Of a stretch of DNA of 64,000 nt, positions 53,964 through 62,288 are shown one piece after another. Below the pieces are notes generated by a model. That model did not search any database. It was not told where the DNA came from and was given only the letters and a program-made list of their open reading frames with translations. How positions within the stretch are numbered: the stretch's first letter is position 1; the number at the start of each line of letters is the position of its first letter. Origin of the DNA: Nodosilinea sp. E11 (lineage in GTDB: Bacteria; Cyanobacteriota; Cyanobacteriia; Phormidesmidales; Phormidesmidaceae); assembly GCF_032813545.1 (NCBI RefSeq), contig NZ_CP136520.1, positions 1,482,001 to 1,546,000 of the forward strand, given 5' to 3'. A program made the position numbers and the translations under genes.

Positions 53964-55037
53964 TTAACGAGTCGAGAGGATGGTGTAAAACCATTGCTCG
54001 AAGCGGATGGCAAGGGCCTCTAGGGAATAGTCTGTTTCGGCTTGAAGGCGGCAGGCGCGGCGATCGAGACGGTCAATGGCGGCGATCGCATCCACCAGCC
54101 CCTGCACATCGTCGGGTGGCACTAGCCAACCGGTCTTGCCCGACTGCACAATTTCAGCGGGGCCGCCCCTGGCATAGGCAATGACCGGCACGCCGCAGGC
54201 CAGGGCTTCGATCGCCACATTGCCAAAGGCCTCAACCCAGCGTGGAGTCATCACCAGGGCACGGCACTGGCGCAAGACCTGCTGAAGCTCATGGGTCGGC
54301 AGAAAGCCCAGGTAGCAGTCAGCAGCACCGGGAAAGCGATCGCAGAGTCGATGCCAGTAGTCGGCATCCTCTAGTTTGCCGAGGATTTTGAGCGGTGCCT
54401 GGGCCATAGCTGCGGCCTCTAGGGCGTCTTCTAGGCCCTTTTCGGGAGAGATGCGACCCAGCCAAGCTAGAGCATTACCTGGGGAAGCACAGAAGTCGTA
54501 CAGGTCTAAATCGATAGCACTGCTGAGGATTGCGAAAGCATCGGCAACGCCAAAGGTTTCGGCCTGGGTGCGGGTATAGGCCCCCAGACGGTTGGGGTAG
54601 TCCTGAGCTACTTGGTCAATGGCCCCATCCATGGCGTCGCTGAGAGACCCCATGGTGACAAAGTGAGCGACTGGAGTACAGAAAAATTCTGTCAGATAAA
54701 ACGGCAACCAGTCGTAGGCGAAGTTGACGATCACATCAAACTGGTCTTGCTGCCGTTGGGCATAGCGCCACATATTGCCCAACACACTATTGTCGGGAAT
54801 CGTGATCGGGGTGTTGCGCCCCTGGGTATGGGCCGTGGGTTGAAGCTGACCAGGGATTTGAACGATGGGGACGGTCCCTAATTGAGACCCCTCGGGGGCC
54901 AGCACGGTCACCTGGTGCCCTCGTGCCCTGAGCCCCTGAACAACGTTGATCAGGGTAAGTTCGACCCCACCCCCCAGACCAGACCCCAATGGGCCGACAG
55001 GGGTTGAGATCAAGAGCAGGCGGAGGGAAGAGGGCAT
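53964..55037 (-). CDS. Glycosyltransferase family 4
   Basis: 357 aa. GT-B enzyme. N-terminal: LLLISTPVGPLGSGLGGGVE, a glycine loop typical of the acceptor-domain start. C-terminal: the donor motif is TPRWVEAFGNVAIEALACGV (the E-x7-E reads E-AFGNVAI-E) and VIAYARGGPAEIVQSGKTGW. The gene has no operon partners with matching function, so the glycan cannot be named. It is convergent with the J-domain gene and divergent from the DMT transporter's end. Start ATG 55037. Confidence 0.83.
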   Translation of the reverse strand: MPSSLRLLLISTPVGPLGSGLGGGVELTLINVVQGLRARGHQVTVLAPEGSQLGTVPIVQIPGQLQPTAHTQGRNTPITIPDNSVLGNMWRYAQRQQDQFDVIVNFAYDWLPFYLTEFFCTPVAHFVTMGSLSDAMDGAIDQVAQDYPNRLGAYTRTQAETFGVADAFAILSSAIDLDLYDFCASPGNALAWLGRISPEKGLEDALEAAAMAQAPLKILGKLEDADYWHRLCDRFPGAADCYLGFLPTHELQQVLRQCRALVMTPRWVEAFGNVAIEALACGVPVIAYARGGPAEIVQSGKTGWLVPPDDVQGLVDAIAAIDRLDRRACRLQAETDYSLEALAIRFEQWFYTILSTR

Positions 55038-55091
55038 AGAGCGGGAAAGGCTGGGTAGAAGTGGGGAAGAGAGCGTGATGACGAGAAGGGT

Positions 55092-55215
55092 GGTTCAGTT
55101 GGGGCTAAGCCCGTGGACCAAGGAGCGTTGCTTACCCCAACGTGACGCACTCACGACACCGATGCAAGCATACGGTGCGGGCTTCTCCCACCGAAAGTGT
55201 TTTACCATTGGCTAC
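55092..55215 (+). ncRNA. Candidate orphan HEARO-like (omega-RNA-like) structured RNA
   Basis: Two strong secondary structures in a 125-base stretch without a gene: a stem GTTGGGG-c-TAAGC (55098-55110) with GCTTACCCCAAC (55130-55141), and a bulged hairpin CACCG+ATGC / GCAT+a+CGGTG (55157-55177). The flanking GACGCACTCACGACACCGATG reminds me of HEARO RNAs, which accompany IscB nucleases, but no IscB gene is next to it. Sequence recall is uncertain, so treat the name as a hypothesis. A small open frame (54946-55233) crosses it and is probably not real. Confidence 0.35.
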
Positions 55216-55234
55216 CGGGTTCGAGCTTTTTAGA

Positions 55235-56254
55235 CTAATCCGGCTTTGCCGGGGTGCCCTTAGCTACGGGTCCAGCTTCATAGGACAGCACCCACTGCCG
55301 CAGCGTCTGGGTCAGCGCCTCGCGCTGGTTAATCAGATAAATGCTAACTAGAGTAAAGCCCACCCCAATCCACTGTAACGAGCTTAGGGTTTCACTCAAA
55401 AATAGATTGCCAAACAGCAGGGCAAAAACCGGCGTGAGAAAGGTGAGGGCGCTGAGGCTCGTGAGATTGCCCTGGGCGGCGAGAAAAAAGAAAATACCGT
55501 AGGCGAGGGCGCTACCAAAGATGGTGGAATAGGCGATCGCAGCCCAGTCTAGCCCCGTCAATCCTTGCCAGGGCTGCACCTCTGCCAGGGACGAGAGCCC
55601 AAACAGCGGCAGCCCGCCTAGCACCATATGCCACCCCGTCGCCACCACAGGGTCTACATACTGGCAGACATAGCGAATCAAAATGGTACCTGTAGCCATC
55701 GATAAGGCCGCCAGCAGCATCAACCATTCTCCCCCCTGGAGCAGGGTGTTGAGGGCTGTGCCCCCGGTCAGCCAGGCGGTGTCACCGTGGAGTAACGATA
55801 AGATCCACTCGTCGGGCAGACCGAGTAAGCTAATGCCTGCAATTCCCCACAGTAGGCCAATCCAACCGAGGGCACCAATGTGTTCACCAAACAGGCCCCG
55901 CGCCATGACGGCTACAGCTAAGGGCTGGGAGTCAATCATCACTGACCCGAGCCCGGCCCCAGTGCGCTGCAACCCTGCCGCTAAAAATCCTTGAAACAAC
56001 GTCCCATCCACCAGGGCAAATAGCGCGATCCACAGCCAGCCCTGGCGACCAATGGCCTGAGGTCTCCCTAGACCTAACCCGACTAACAGCACCAGCAATC
56101 CAGCGGGCACTAACCGCATCCCAGCCATAAAAAATGGGGCGGTGTGGGGCATGGCCCCCTTCATTGCGACCATGGCGGTGCCCCACAGAAAAAAAGGAGC
56201 GATCAGCACCAGCGGGTTGCGGGCGAGGGTCTGAGGAGCAGGGGTAGAATTCAT
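55235..56254 (-). CDS. DMT superfamily transporter (EamA family)
   Basis: 339 aa with ten hydrophobic helices in two EamA repeats (residues about 12-150 and 180-320). The conserved starts are PFFLWGTAMVAMKGAMPHTA in the first repeat and ALSMATGTILIRYVCQYVDP in the second. It exports or imports small metabolites of unknown identity. The C-terminus is a short basic tail (QRETLTQTL region). Start ATG 56254. No neighbour suggests a substrate. Confidence 0.88.
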   Translation of the reverse strand: MNSTPAPQTLARNPLVLIAPFFLWGTAMVAMKGAMPHTAPFFMAGMRLVPAGLLVLLVGLGLGRPQAIGRQGWLWIALFALVDGTLFQGFLAAGLQRTGAGLGSVMIDSQPLAVAVMARGLFGEHIGALGWIGLLWGIAGISLLGLPDEWILSLLHGDTAWLTGGTALNTLLQGGEWLMLLAALSMATGTILIRYVCQYVDPVVATGWHMVLGGLPLFGLSSLAEVQPWQGLTGLDWAAIAYSTIFGSALAYGIFFFLAAQGNLTSLSALTFLTPVFALLFGNLFLSETLSSLQWIGVGFTLVSIYLINQREALTQTLRQWVLSYEAGPVAKGTPAKPD

Positions 56255-56476
56255 AGGAAAAAATGCGATCGCGACCGCTGGGCCGCAGACTTTCTTAACG
56301 AATGTTAACGCAGTTCGAGGTCGGGTGCCGCGTTAAGGGTCGTCATGACTCGCCAGCCTAAACGCTACTGCACCCCAAGCTGGCGCGGTGTTTTTTTGGC
56401 TACAGTTAGATTGGCTACAATAGAGCGCAGCCTTGGCCATGCCAGGCTGTCTACCATTTACAACTGTTTGCACCCT

Positions 56477-57337
56477 ATGGTCTGGCCGTTTTCTCCCCGT
56501 TCACGTAGATCGATTGCCCGCATTGAAGTCAATGGCGTGATCGCCGCAGCGGCCCGTAAGCGCATCCTTGAAGCGCTCAAAGAAATTGAGGAAAGGCGGT
56601 TTCCAGCGCTGCTCCTGCGCATTGACAGCCCCGGTGGCACTGTGGGGGATTCTCAAGAAATCTACACCGCCCTCAAACGGCTCAAAGACAAGCTCAAAAT
56701 TGTGGCCAGCTTTGGCAATATTTCAGCCTCAGGCGGGGTCTACATCGGCATGGGGGCCGACCACATTATGGCCAACCCCGGCACGATCACCGGTAGCATT
56801 GGGGTGATTTTGAGAGGTAATAACCTAGAGCGCCTGCTCGATCGGGTGGGGGTGTCGTTTAAGGTGATCAAATCTGGCCCTTACAAAGATATTCTCGCCT
56901 TTGACCGCGAGCTGACCGACCCTGAGAAATCTATTCTGCAAGAACTCATCGATGTGAGCTACGGCCAGTTTGTTAAAACCGTGGCTGAGGCCCGCCGCCT
57001 CAGCGAAGACACCGTGCGCAGCTTTGCCGACGGGCGCATTTTCACCGGTGAACAGGCTGTGCAACTGGGCGTAGTAGACCGCCTAGGCAGCGAAGAAGAC
57101 GCCCGACTCTGGGCGGCAGAGCTAGCTGGGCTGGACCCCGATAAGGCTGAGTGCATCACTTTTGAAGAGAAAAAGCCCCTGCTGCGCCGCCTAGTACCCG
57201 GCAACAGCCAGATGGTTGGCGCTGCCACCGGTTTAGCCTACCCTGGCCTAGCGGTGCCCGCCCTCAATGCCACCCTAGAATGGTTAGAGTTTGAGCGCTC
57301 CACTAGCGGCCTGCCGCTCTGGCTCTATCGTCCCTGA
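56477..57337 (+). CDS. sppA: Signal peptide peptidase SppA (short form)
   Basis: 286 aa. Protease IV-type: the catalytic serine lies in GNISASGGVYIGMGADHIMA (about 80-99), the general-base lysine in VIKSGPYKDIL (about 131), and IRPF/LLRIDSPGGTVGDS (about 42-60) is the oxyanion region. The short SppA has one catalytic domain and forms an octamer that degrades cleaved signal peptides. No obvious N-terminal membrane anchor is found from ATG 56477, unlike many bacterial SppA proteins. The frame upstream to 56345 is open but not family-like. Confidence 0.9.
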   Translation: MVWPFSPRSRRSIARIEVNGVIAAAARKRILEALKEIEERRFPALLLRIDSPGGTVGDSQEIYTALKRLKDKLKIVASFGNISASGGVYIGMGADHIMANPGTITGSIGVILRGNNLERLLDRVGVSFKVIKSGPYKDILAFDRELTDPEKSILQELIDVSYGQFVKTVAEARRLSEDTVRSFADGRIFTGEQAVQLGVVDRLGSEEDARLWAAELAGLDPDKAECITFEEKKPLLRRLVPGNSQMVGAATGLAYPGLAVPALNATLEWLEFERSTSGLPLWLYRP

Positions 57338-57468
57338 GGCACGAAAGGACAAAGGGCAGATCACTGGCCTGGTAGGATGAACGCGGTAAAATGCAGTCAA
57401 CTCTCTACCCCAGTGGCCCTTCGCAGTGGTACCTGGGGTTTTGAAGCATGACATTTGGAGGTTGCGGC

Positions 57469-57846
57469 GTGGACTGGCGATTGTGGGCAATTCGAGGAGC
57501 AGTGACGGTATCAGAAAATACCGAAGACGCTATGCGAGAGGCAGTGACAGAACTGGTAGATGCCCTTGAAGAACGCAACCATCTGGACCCTACCTGCATT
57601 ATTAGCGCCACCTTTTCAGTGACTCGCGACCTAGATGCGGTGTTCCCAGCGGCGATCGCCCGGCAAAGGCCCCACTGGGACAATGTCGCCCTGCTTGACG
57701 TGCAGCATATGCACGTTGAGGGAAGTTTGCCCTACTGCATTCGCATACTCATGCATGTGCAGCTACCAGTGCTCCACGCTAAGGTGCAGCACGTCTACCT
57801 GCGTGGAGCTCGCGATCTGCGACCTGACCTGGTGGTGACGGGTTAA
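57469..57846 (+). CDS. aroH: Chorismate mutase, AroH type
   Basis: 125 aa. The small trimeric BsCM-type enzyme converts chorismate to prephenate for Phe and Tyr synthesis. Active-site residues are in WAIRGAVTVSENTED, the C-terminal half with CIRILMHVQLP, and the RGARDLRPDL tail. GTG 57469 is chosen because GGAGG (57457-57461) lies seven bases upstream; an ATG at 57448 precedes the Shine-Dalgarno sequence and would add seven unlike residues. It sits between sppA and crtR. Confidence 0.93.
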   Translation: MDWRLWAIRGAVTVSENTEDAMREAVTELVDALEERNHLDPTCIISATFSVTRDLDAVFPAAIARQRPHWDNVALLDVQHMHVEGSLPYCIRILMHVQLPVLHAKVQHVYLRGARDLRPDLVVTG

Positions 57847-57930
57847 GGACGCTCCCCTCATCAGTAGGTAGCCCTTATTAAACGTCGCCGACGGGGTTAG
57901 CTTTGGTGCGTGACGCAGAGCGATAACATG

Positions 57931-57971
57931 CAGCAGTCCCCCGATTGAGATGCTCAATCGGGGGACTGCTG
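57931..57971. terminator. Strong bidirectional terminator
   Basis: A perfect 19-base stem, CAGCAGTCCCCCGATTGAG with its complement, and a three-base ATG loop between the convergent aroH and crtR genes. No long T-run, but the stem is strong enough to end both transcripts. Confidence 0.75.
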
Positions 57972-57993
57972 TGGCGTGGACAGGCCAGCCGGT

Positions 57994-58881
57994 CTAATGC
58001 TTTTTCAAGCGAATGCCTAAAAATAAGTCGTAGAGAAAGCCAAAGAAGTCTTTCATTTGCAACAGCCCCAGGGACTGGGGAGACCCCTTCTCATCGAGCA
58101 AGGGCCGCATGACCTCATAGGTGGGCTGATACTTATACCAGGGCACCGAGGGCCACAGGTGATGCACCAGGTGATAGTTCTGACCCATAATCAGCAGGTT
58201 GAGGATCGGGCTGGGATAGACCCGGGCGTTCTTCCAGCGATCGCGATCTTGAAAGGGCCGATGGGGCAGGTAGTCGAAAAATAACCCTAGGGCAATACCA
58301 ACAACCAACGCAGGCGAAAACCAATAGTTAAAGATATAGCCTAGAAAGTCAAACCGCCAGGCGACAAACACTAACAAGCCCACTATAAAGCGACCCAAGA
58401 ACCACTCCAGCAGCTCCCAGTTGCGCCACAATCGGCGCTTGAAAAAATAAATCTCGTGGTAGAAAAAGCGGGCGGCAATCAGCCACAGGGGACCGCCCGT
58501 CGAGACAAAGTGATCCGGATCGTTTTCGGGATCGTTGACGTGGGCGTGGTGCTGCAAGTGCACCCGCGTAAAGACCGGAAACGAGAAGCCCAATATGAGG
58601 GCGCTACCGTGGCCTAACAGGGCATTGACCACCCGGTTGCGGTGGGCCGAGTTGTGACTAGCGTCGTGAATCACCGTCCCTGACAGGTGCAGAGACAGAA
58701 CGTTCATCAAAAACACGCACCAGCCAGCCCAGTGCCAGCAAAAATAGCCCACCGTCGATAAGCTAATTAGCCCTACGGAGGCTATGAACATGAGAGTATT
58801 CAAACTTAAACCACCCTCAGTTTTCAGTAACTCAGGGGGAACCGTTTTTCGAATCGTCAGGGCTTCAGCTGCCACCGACAT
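57994..58881 (-). CDS. crtR: Beta-carotene hydroxylase CrtR
   Basis: 295 aa di-iron membrane enzyme that hydroxylates beta-carotene to zeaxanthin and makes myxoxanthophyll precursors. The three histidine boxes are HDASHNSAH (about 72-80), HLQHHAH (about 108-114) and NYHLVHHLWP (about 237-246), plus DYLPHRPFQDRDRWKN. The sequence follows the Synechocystis CrtR pattern closely, so confidence is high. AGGAG lies nine bases before ATG 58881. A TATACT box at 58913-58918 (minus) is the likely -10. Confidence 0.95.
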   Translation of the reverse strand: MSVAAEALTIRKTVPPELLKTEGGLSLNTLMFIASVGLISLSTVGYFCWHWAGWCVFLMNVLSLHLSGTVIHDASHNSAHRNRVVNALLGHGSALILGFSFPVFTRVHLQHHAHVNDPENDPDHFVSTGGPLWLIAARFFYHEIYFFKRRLWRNWELLEWFLGRFIVGLLVFVAWRFDFLGYIFNYWFSPALVVGIALGLFFDYLPHRPFQDRDRWKNARVYPSPILNLLIMGQNYHLVHHLWPSVPWYKYQPTYEVMRPLLDEKGSPQSLGLLQMKDFFGFLYDLFLGIRLKKH

Positions 58882-59189
58882 GATGCATCGCTCCTACACC
58901 AGTGCCTTCGGTAGTATACGTTACGGCGCATGATTAATAAAGTTTTGTGACACGCCCCGGGGGTTATACGTGCCGAGGGCACGCTGAGGGCCGTTCTAGA
59001 GCGATCGCCGCCTTAACTGCCGGTCTACGGCCCATCACCCGTAAAAACGCTGAAATTCCTGCTGGTTTTAGGATAACGCGTCAAGCCCATCGCCATTCGT
59101 GCTACTATCCACTGTGCTTTATGGCTACTGGTTGATCAGCCTATTGAGGTTTGCAGCTAGTAGCGTTTTACTCTCAGTAGAGGTCGTCT
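58882..59189. other. 308-bp divergent promoter region
   Basis: Between the divergent crtR and pyk genes. The crtR -10 candidate is listed separately. Bases 58960-59180 hold no gene, repeat or recognised riboswitch. Confidence 0.5.
58913..58918 (-). promoter_or_regulatory. crtR -10 element candidate
   Basis: TATACT on the minus strand, about 32 bases upstream of the crtR start codon. A TTTATT-like -35 lies about 17 bases further upstream. crtR is known to be light-induced in cyanobacteria, but no regulator site is evident here. Confidence 0.4.
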
Positions 59190-60977
59190 ATGCCCCTGCG
59201 CACCCCCCTCCGCCGCGCCAAAATTGTGGCTACCATCGGCCCCGCGACTCAAGATCCTGACGTGTTGCGATCGCTGATTGAAGCTGGGGCCACTACCCTA
59301 CGGCTCAACTTTTCCCACGGTAGCCACGACGACCATCAGCGGAGCATTCGGCTAATTCGCCAGATCTCCTTCGAACTCAACCAGCCGGTCGGCATTCTGC
59401 AAGATCTCCAGGGGCCTAAAATTCGCCTGGGCAAATTTGAGCAGGGCTCGATTGTGCTGGAGAAGGGCGATCCCTTTGTGCTGACGAGCGAGATCATTGT
59501 GGGCAGCCAAGGGCGTGCCTGTGTCACCTACGACAAGCTGGCCCAAGAGGTGCCCGCTGGAGCCACCATTTTGCTGGATGACGGCAAGGTTGAAATGCAG
59601 GTGGAGTCGGTAGATTTAGCGGCCCAAGAACTGCACTGCCGGGTGGTGGTAGGCGGCACCTTGTCCAACAACAAAGGCGTCAACTTTCCTGGGGTTTACC
59701 TCTCGGTTAAGGCCTTAACCGACAAAGACCGTGAAGACCTGATGTTTGGCCTCAACCAGGGAGTTGACTGGGTGGCCCTGAGCTTTGTGCGCAACCCTCA
59801 GGACGTGCTGGAAATCAAAGAAATCATTACTGCCGCTGGCAAAACTGTGCCGGTGATCGTCAAGATCGAAAAGCACGAAGCGATCGAGCAGATGGAGGCG
59901 ATTCTCTCCCTGTCCGATGGGGTGATGGTGGCGCGGGGCGACCTAGGGGTAGAACTGCCCGCCGAGGAGGTGCCAATTTTGCAAAAGCGCCTGATCGCCA
60001 TGGCTAACTCCCTGGGCATTCCGGTGATTACGGCAACCCAAATGCTCGACAGCATGGTGTCTAACCCCCGCCCTACCCGAGCAGAGGTGTCTGACATTGC
60101 CAACGCCATTCTCGACGGTACCGATGCGGTGATGCTTTCCAACGAAACCGCCGTGGGTAAGTTTCCGGTAGAGGCCGTGGCTACTATGGCTAAGGTGGCG
60201 GTATGTACCGAGCAAGAGGGGCTATCCCTGGGCGATCGCAAAGACAGTGGTGCCCGCTCTATTCCCAATGCCATTAGCCAGGCGGTAGGCCGTATTGCAT
60301 CGCAACTCAATGCCGCCGCAATTATGACGCTGACCAAAAGCGGGGCTACTGCCCGCAACGTGTCAAAGTATCGGCCTGAAACACCTATTTTGGCAGTGAC
60401 CCCCCATGTGCACGTGGCCCGGCAGCTTCAGCTGGTGTGGGGAGTACGGCCCCTGCTGGTGCTCGACCTACCGTCTAGCAACCAGACCTTTCAAGCGGCC
60501 ATGAGCGTCGCTCAAGAAAAAAGCCTGCTGAATGACGGCGACCTGGTGGTGCTGACGGCGGGCACGCTGCAAGGGGTGTCAGGCTCGACCGATTTGATTA
60601 AGGTTGATGTGGTGACGGCGGTGCTGGGGCGAGGCAACGGCATTGGCGAAGCCTCGGTCAGTGGCCGCGCCCGAGTCGCCCACAACAGCCTAGAGGTCAA
60701 CGATTTTAACGACGGCGAAATTTTGGTGGTGCCCCGTACCAGCGCCGATTTTGTGGAGGTGATTCGCCGAGCTGGGGGCATTGTCACCGAAGACGATAGC
60801 CCGACTAGTCATGCGGCAGTCATCGGCCTACGGCTGGGGGTACCGGTAATTGTGGGGGTTAAAAACGCAACTGAGATCATCCGTGACGGTAGTATTCTCA
60901 CCCTCGACACTCGGCGAGGGCTAATTTACTCTGGCGCCCTCGGCCCAGTAAAAAATGAACCTGCCATGAGCCTCTAG
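59190..60977 (+). CDS. pyk: Pyruvate kinase with C-terminal PEP-utilizer-like domain
   Basis: 595 aa. Makes pyruvate and ATP from PEP. N-terminal core: RAKIVATIGPATQDPDVLRS, TLRLNFSHGSHDDHQ (K+/PEP site), the catalytic VIVKIEKHEAIEQM and VARGDLGVELPAEEVP (metal site). The C-terminal extension (about 480-595) resembles the PEP-utilising phosphohistidine domain, ending with DDSPTSHAAVIGLRLGVPV, and occurs in cyanobacterial and Bacillus-type enzymes. Start ATG 59190. The terminator hairpin follows. Confidence 0.95.
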   Translation: MPLRTPLRRAKIVATIGPATQDPDVLRSLIEAGATTLRLNFSHGSHDDHQRSIRLIRQISFELNQPVGILQDLQGPKIRLGKFEQGSIVLEKGDPFVLTSEIIVGSQGRACVTYDKLAQEVPAGATILLDDGKVEMQVESVDLAAQELHCRVVVGGTLSNNKGVNFPGVYLSVKALTDKDREDLMFGLNQGVDWVALSFVRNPQDVLEIKEIITAAGKTVPVIVKIEKHEAIEQMEAILSLSDGVMVARGDLGVELPAEEVPILQKRLIAMANSLGIPVITATQMLDSMVSNPRPTRAEVSDIANAILDGTDAVMLSNETAVGKFPVEAVATMAKVAVCTEQEGLSLGDRKDSGARSIPNAISQAVGRIASQLNAAAIMTLTKSGATARNVSKYRPETPILAVTPHVHVARQLQLVWGVRPLLVLDLPSSNQTFQAAMSVAQEKSLLNDGDLVVLTAGTLQGVSGSTDLIKVDVVTAVLGRGNGIGEASVSGRARVAHNSLEVNDFNDGEILVVPRTSADFVEVIRRAGGIVTEDDSPTSHAAVIGLRLGVPVIVGVKNATEIIRDGSILTLDTRRGLIYSGALGPVKNEPAMSL

Positions 60978-61013
60978 GGCTCAGGTCAGGGCATCAAAGT
61001 CAGGGGTTCACAA

Positions 61014-61049
61014 CAAAGGGGCCCAGGGATACCTCCCCGAGCCCCTTTG
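61014..61049. terminator. pyk/psaM terminator hairpin
   Basis: Stem CAAAGGGGCCCAGGGA / TCCCCGAGCCCCTTTG with a TACC loop, about 14 of 16 bases paired. It separates the convergent pyk and psaM genes and may serve both. Confidence 0.7.
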
Positions 61050-61095
61050 CTATGTGAATTAAGGCAGGGAGGCGCTAAAAAGCGCCCACCTTTAC

Positions 61096-61191
61096 CTATT
61101 TGTAAAGCTCAGTAGATAGACGGATGGCCATAATACCTGGCAACAGAGCTACGGCCAAAGCTATAAAAATCTGAGTGTCAGAAAGGGGCAT
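61096..61191 (-). CDS. psaM: Photosystem I reaction centre subunit PsaM (31 aa)
   Basis: A 31-residue single-helix protein with the PsaM signature: [19 protein letters not shown] followed by [12 protein letters not shown]. PsaM (subunit XII) stabilises PSI trimers in cyanobacteria. GAGGAG lies about eight bases before the ATG. It is convergent with pyk and separated from it by the hairpin. Too short for common gene-calling thresholds. Confidence 0.93.
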   Translation of the reverse strand: MPLSDTQIFIALAVALLPGIMAIRLSTELYK

Positions 61192-61239
61192 AAAAAAAAT
61201 ACTCCTCAAGGCTGGGTAAATAACGCTCAATAACAAACA

Positions 61240-61253
61240 CCTTATAGATAAGG
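61240..61253. promoter_or_regulatory. Palindromic candidate operator upstream of psaM
   Basis: CCTTAT-AG-ATAAGG, a perfect 14-base palindrome 49 bases upstream of the psaM start codon on the minus strand. It overlaps possible -10-like TATCTA and could bind a repressor of light-regulated genes. No matching site was seen elsewhere in the window. Confidence 0.35.
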
Positions 61254-61437
61254 CGTTTTATCTAAACCGATTGTTAACTAAGATGGGGGTTTTCGAGAGG
61301 CTGACCAGCCTAACTGTTACAGAGCTTAACGGGGATTGAGGCGGGTAAGGCCAGGGTTCTAGTTTGAAGTTGATTGGCTTAGGCTGGTAGGCTAAAGTGC
61401 TCCAGCGGCTGCCCCTTTACTTTGGTATGCCTCAGCG

Positions 61438-62103
61438 ATGCTTGATATAGATAGGACTCAACCAGTGCGCGGCGACTTTGAACGGCAGATTCTGCGGGTA
61501 CAGCGTGACCTGCTGCGGATGGGGGCGCTGGTGGAGAACTCCTGCGTGTTAGCCCGAGATGCCCTGTGCGATCGCAATCTAGATGCGGCTCAAAAGCTTA
61601 AGACCCACGACAAGCAAATCGATCAGTTCTACCGTCAGATCGAGCTGGACTGCATGCATCTGTTTACCCTTCAGTCACCGGACCCTGAAGATCTGCGGCG
61701 GATTGGGGCGTTTATGCAAATGGTGCGCGACCTAGAGCGCATTGGTGACTACGCCGAAGACATTGGCGAGGTAGCGATCAAACTCTTTCCTTATCCGGTG
61801 CAGCCGCTCATGGGGCGGGTACAGACCATGCTCGATCGCTGTCGGTCGATGGTGGCCATGTGCCTGCTAGCGGTCTCTAACCTCGATGCCGAATCGGGGC
61901 TAGAGATTAAACAAAAAGACGACGCCATCGACACCGACTACGACGATCTCTATGCCCTGCTAGCCAATCAGACCAATCTCGTCGGCTCAGTTGAACCGAC
62001 GGTGCTGCTAGTGCTAGCCATTCGCTACCTAGAACGCATCGCCGACCACGCCACTAACATTGGCAAGCGAGTGGCTTACATTGTGACGGGTGAGAGGGCG
62101 TAG
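61438..62103 (+). CDS. phoU: Phosphate signalling protein PhoU
   Basis: 221 aa, two PhoU three-helix repeats. Repeat one: LLRMGALVENSCVLARDALC, with the metal-site region RDLERIGDYAEDIGEV (about 100-115). Repeat two: AIRYLERIADHATNIGKRVAY (about 195-215). PhoU modulates the PstSCAB transporter and the PhoR-type kinase in phosphate signalling; no pst gene is nearby. Start ATG 61438. The stop codon lies inside an octameric tandem repeat (62101-62171). Confidence 0.92.
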   Translation: MLDIDRTQPVRGDFERQILRVQRDLLRMGALVENSCVLARDALCDRNLDAAQKLKTHDKQIDQFYRQIELDCMHLFTLQSPDPEDLRRIGAFMQMVRDLERIGDYAEDIGEVAIKLFPYPVQPLMGRVQTMLDRCRSMVAMCLLAVSNLDAESGLEIKQKDDAIDTDYDDLYALLANQTNLVGSVEPTVLLVLAIRYLERIADHATNIGKRVAYIVTGERA

Positions 62104-62192
62104 GCGGGTGTACGGGTAGGCGGGTGGATGGGTGGATGGGTGAATGGGTGGATGGGTAGGCGGGTGTACGGTGCAAGGTGCAAGGTGCAAGG
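62101..62192. repeat. Octamer tandem repeats starting in the phoU stop codon
   Basis: Eight 8-base units: TAGGCGGG, TGTACGGG, TAGGCGGG, TGGATGGG, TGGATGGG, TGAATGGG, TGGATGGG, TAGGCGGG; then TGTACGG and three TGCAAGG units of seven bases. The first unit contains the phoU TAG. The pattern is a degenerate tandem repeat, distinct from the CCTGAAA-type heptamers that follow. Confidence 0.8.
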
Positions 62193-62211
62193 CTGAGCCG
62201 TAAGCCGCAAA

Positions 62212-62288
62212 CCCAGAACCTGAAACTTGAAACCCGAAACCTGAAACCCGGCACCTGCAACCCAAAACCTGACACCTGAAACCTGACA
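62212..62288. repeat. Degenerate heptanucleotide tandem repeat, locus 2
   Basis: Eleven 7-base units in phase (CCCAGAA, CCTGAAA, CTTGAAA, CCCGAAA, CCTGAAA, CCCGGCA, CCTGCAA, CCCAAAA, CCTGACA, CCTGAAA, CCTGACA). Same family as the locus at 16189. Confidence 0.8.

Larger units (their letters stand above)
60978..61437. other. Intergenic region holding psaM, a terminator and a palindrome
   Basis: Between pyk and phoU. It contains the pyk terminator hairpin, the psaM gene on the minus strand, and a perfect palindrome CCTTAT-AG-ATAAGG (61240-61253) about 50 bases upstream of psaM. The rest (61254-61437) has no gene. Confidence 0.6.

Noticed and set aside
54946-55233. 95-aa plus-strand frame
   Set aside because: Starts antisense to the GT4 gene and then crosses the structured RNA candidate; no protein-like pattern.
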